A DNA stretch of 6,928 nt from Acidimicrobiia bacterium (GTDB lineage Bacteria > Actinomycetota > Acidimicrobiia > Acidimicrobiales > Ilumatobacteraceae): NCBI GenBank assembly GCA_030425785.1, contig JAUHYJ010000194.1, forward strand, positions 1-6,928, written 5' to 3'. Below the pieces are notes generated by a model. That model saw only the letters and a list, made by a program, of their open reading frames with translations. It was not told where the DNA came from and searched no databases. A program made the position numbers and the translations under genes. Below, piece after piece: positions 5,396-6,928 of the stretch. Positions within the stretch are counted from its first letter, which is position 1; every line of letters starts with the position of its first letter.

Positions 5396-6928
5396 ATGTT
5401 GAGGCGCCTGTTCGGTGCCGGCCTGCTGGTGGCCGGCACTGCTGCTCTCGTGGTCCCGGCGACTCCCGCCGCCGCCCAGGACGATGTGACCATGATCATC
5501 GGTCTGACCCAGCCGTGGGAGACGCTCAACCCGGTCGTCGGCTTCGCCGTGTCCGAGTACGAGATCTGGAACATCCAGTACACCGGCCTCACCACCCGTG
5601 CGGCCGCCGACTACTCGGCCGAGCCCGGCCTCGCCGAGTCGTGGGTCGAGAACGAGCCCGGCGTCAGCTACACCTACACCCTGCGCGAGGGCCTCCAGTG
5701 GTCCGATGGCGAGCCGATCACGGCCGAGGACATCGCCTGGAACATCAACACGGCCCGCGACCAGGAATGGTCGAACTACATCTCGACGGTCACCAACCTG
5801 ACCGCCGAGGTCGTCGACGACCGCACCGTCACGGTCACGTCGTCGGTCCCCGACCCTCGCCTGCCGGCAGTCGAGATCTACGTGCTGCCCAAGCACATCT
5901 GGGAGGCCCAGGCGACGCCGGAGACGATCGACAGCTACGACGGCCTCGACGGGGTCGGCAGCGGACCGTTCACGATCTCCGACTACCGGTCCGAGGAGTC
6001 GCTGACCATGACGGCCAACGAGTTCTACTACGGCGGCACGCCGACGATCGACACGATCATCTTCCGCTACTTCTCGAACCCCGACGCCATGGTCGCCGCG
6101 CTGCAGCGCGGTGAGATCGACGCCGCTCAGGGCATCCCGGCGTCCGCGTTCGAGCAGCTCGACGCCGACCCGGACATCGTGGCCGTCGCCGGCCTGCAGG
6201 GCGGCTTCGACGAGATCGCGTTCAACGGAGGCCAGGCCGCCGGGGGCGAGCAACCCCATCCGGCGCTGCTCGACCTCGGGTTCCGTCAGGCCCTCAACCA
6301 CGCGATCGACAAGGCCGGGGCGACCGAGGACCTCTGGTTCGGGCTCGCCCAGCCGGCCACGACCGTCAGCATGGGCGCCGACCTCAAGTGGGTGCCGGAG
6401 ATCCCCGCCGAGGAGCAGTTCGGGTACGACCCGGCGCTCGCCAACTCGATGCTCGACGAACTCGGTTACGTCGACACCGACGGCAACGGCTTCCGGGAGA
6501 TGCCCGGGGGTGGCGACGACATCGTGCTCCGCCACGCCGTCAACACCGACTCCGACCTCGGCGACGCCGTCGGCGAGCTGTGGAGCAACTGGATGAACGC
6601 CATCGGCATCCAGGTCGAGCTCGACGCCTACGACCAGGACCAGCTCATCGACGTCATCTACGAGGGCAGCTACGACACCTTCTACTGGGGCTGGGTGCCC
6701 TTCGTCGACCCCGACCCGATGCTGTCGTACTTCACCGCGGCCGAGCTCGGGAACTGGAACGACGCGAACTGGTCGAGCCCCGAGTTCGACGCGCTGTACG
6801 CAGAGCAGAACCAGGAGGTCGACCCGGACCGCCGGCTCGAGATCGTCCACGAGATGGTGCGAATCATCTACGACGAGGCGATCTACCCGGTGCTCTGGTA
6901 CGCACCCGATCTGCAGGCCTACCGCACC
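5396..6928 (+). CDS. ABC transporter substrate-binding protein, family 5 (peptide/oligopeptide, DppA/OppA-like), 3' truncated
   Basis: The frame is open from ATG 5396 to the last base without a stop: 511 residues, with the C-terminus missing. Family 5 binding proteins capture di- or oligopeptides, and sometimes sugars or nickel, outside the membrane and hand them to a permease/ATPase complex. A Sec signal peptide is visible: MLRR, a hydrophobic stretch (about 6-20) and a cleavage-type site PAAAQ after residue 27. Family landmarks are GLAESW (78-83), YTLREGLQWSDGEPITAEDI (94-113), GSGPF (188-192), FRQALNHAIDKA (296-307), GYDPALANSMLDELGY (343-358) and YDTFYWGW (426-433). DTDGNGFRE (360-368) is a calcium-loop-like motif often seen at this place in the family. 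No lipobox Cys follows the signal peptide, unlike most Gram-positive binding proteins. The gene is divergent from the peptidase operon; permease and ATPase genes would be expected beyond the window. The family is firm; the peptide substrate is likely from the context but not shown. Confidence 0.93.
   Translation, partial: MLRRLFGAGLLVAGTAALVVPATPAAAQDDVTMIIGLTQPWETLNPVVGFAVSEYEIWNIQYTGLTTRAAADYSAEPGLAESWVENEPGVSYTYTLREGLQWSDGEPITAEDIAWNINTARDQEWSNYISTVTNLTAEVVDDRTVTVTSSVPDPRLPAVEIYVLPKHIWEAQATPETIDSYDGLDGVGSGPFTISDYRSEESLTMTANEFYYGGTPTIDTIIFRYFSNPDAMVAALQRGEIDAAQGIPASAFEQLDADPDIVAVAGLQGGFDEIAFNGGQAAGGEQPHPALLDLGFRQALNHAIDKAGATEDLWFGLAQPATTVSMGADLKWVPEIPAEEQFGYDPALANSMLDELGYVDTDGNGFREMPGGGDDIVLRHAVNTDSDLGDAVGELWSNWMNAIGIQVELDAYDQDQLIDVIYEGSYDTFYWGWVPFVDPDPMLSYFTAAELGNWNDANWSSPEFDALYAEQNQEVDPDRRLEIVHEMVRIIYDEAIYPVLWYAPDLQAYRT

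Noticed and set aside
5345..6850. A 501-residue open frame antisense to the solute-binding protein gene
   Set aside because: It is a composition shadow: GC-rich codons on the true strand suppress stops in the opposite frame. The product is a low-complexity Val/Arg/Asp/Gly mixture with no domain, while the sense frame has a signal peptide, ribosome site and family motifs.

Overview
This 6.9-kb window of very GC-rich bacterial DNA is densely coded. Third codon positions are mostly G or C, GTG starts are plausible for two genes, and long spurious open frames appear on the opposite strands. Together with the protein types, this suggests an actinobacterium, possibly of the Acidimicrobiia; that placement is an inference from style, not from a marker gene. 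There are five protein-coding genes and no RNA gene, CRISPR array, insertion sequence or other mobile element that I can see. No gene-free stretch exceeds about 150 bases.

Layout. (1) Positions 1-744, + strand: the C-terminal part of an aldehyde dehydrogenase of the 1-pyrroline-5-carboxylate dehydrogenase-like type, cut by the window start. (2) Positions 754-1980, - strand: a 12-helix major facilitator superfamily (MFS) transporter, convergent with the dehydrogenase. The two stop codons lie inside one 19-base palindrome. (3) Positions 1985-3073, - strand: a P1/S58-family (DmpA-like) self-processing aminopeptidase. (4) Positions 3088-5244, - strand: an S9-family prolyl-oligopeptidase-type serine peptidase. 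Genes 4, 3 and 2 are read in that order with gaps of 14 and about 4 bases, so they look like one operon. (5) Positions 5396 to the window end, + strand: a family 5 (DppA/OppA-like) solute-binding protein of an ABC transporter, with a Sec signal peptide. It is divergent from the peptidase operon and cut by the window end.

How they may work together. The 151-base divergent region probably drives both the binding protein and the peptidase operon. The binding protein may capture peptides outside the cell, its permease and ATPase genes probably follow beyond the window, and the two peptidases, neither with a signal peptide, could degrade imported peptides in the cytoplasm. The MFS protein might export or import a product. 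If the dehydrogenase oxidises glutamate semialdehyde, it would fit the use of proline-rich peptides. This shared role is inferred from gene order and family knowledge only.

The individual families are known. I see no clear sign of a wholly new system. The points most worth a second look are the palindrome holding both stop codons, the probable leaderless start of the S9 peptidase, the absence of a lipobox in the binding protein, and the pairing of two unrelated peptidase types with an MFS protein.
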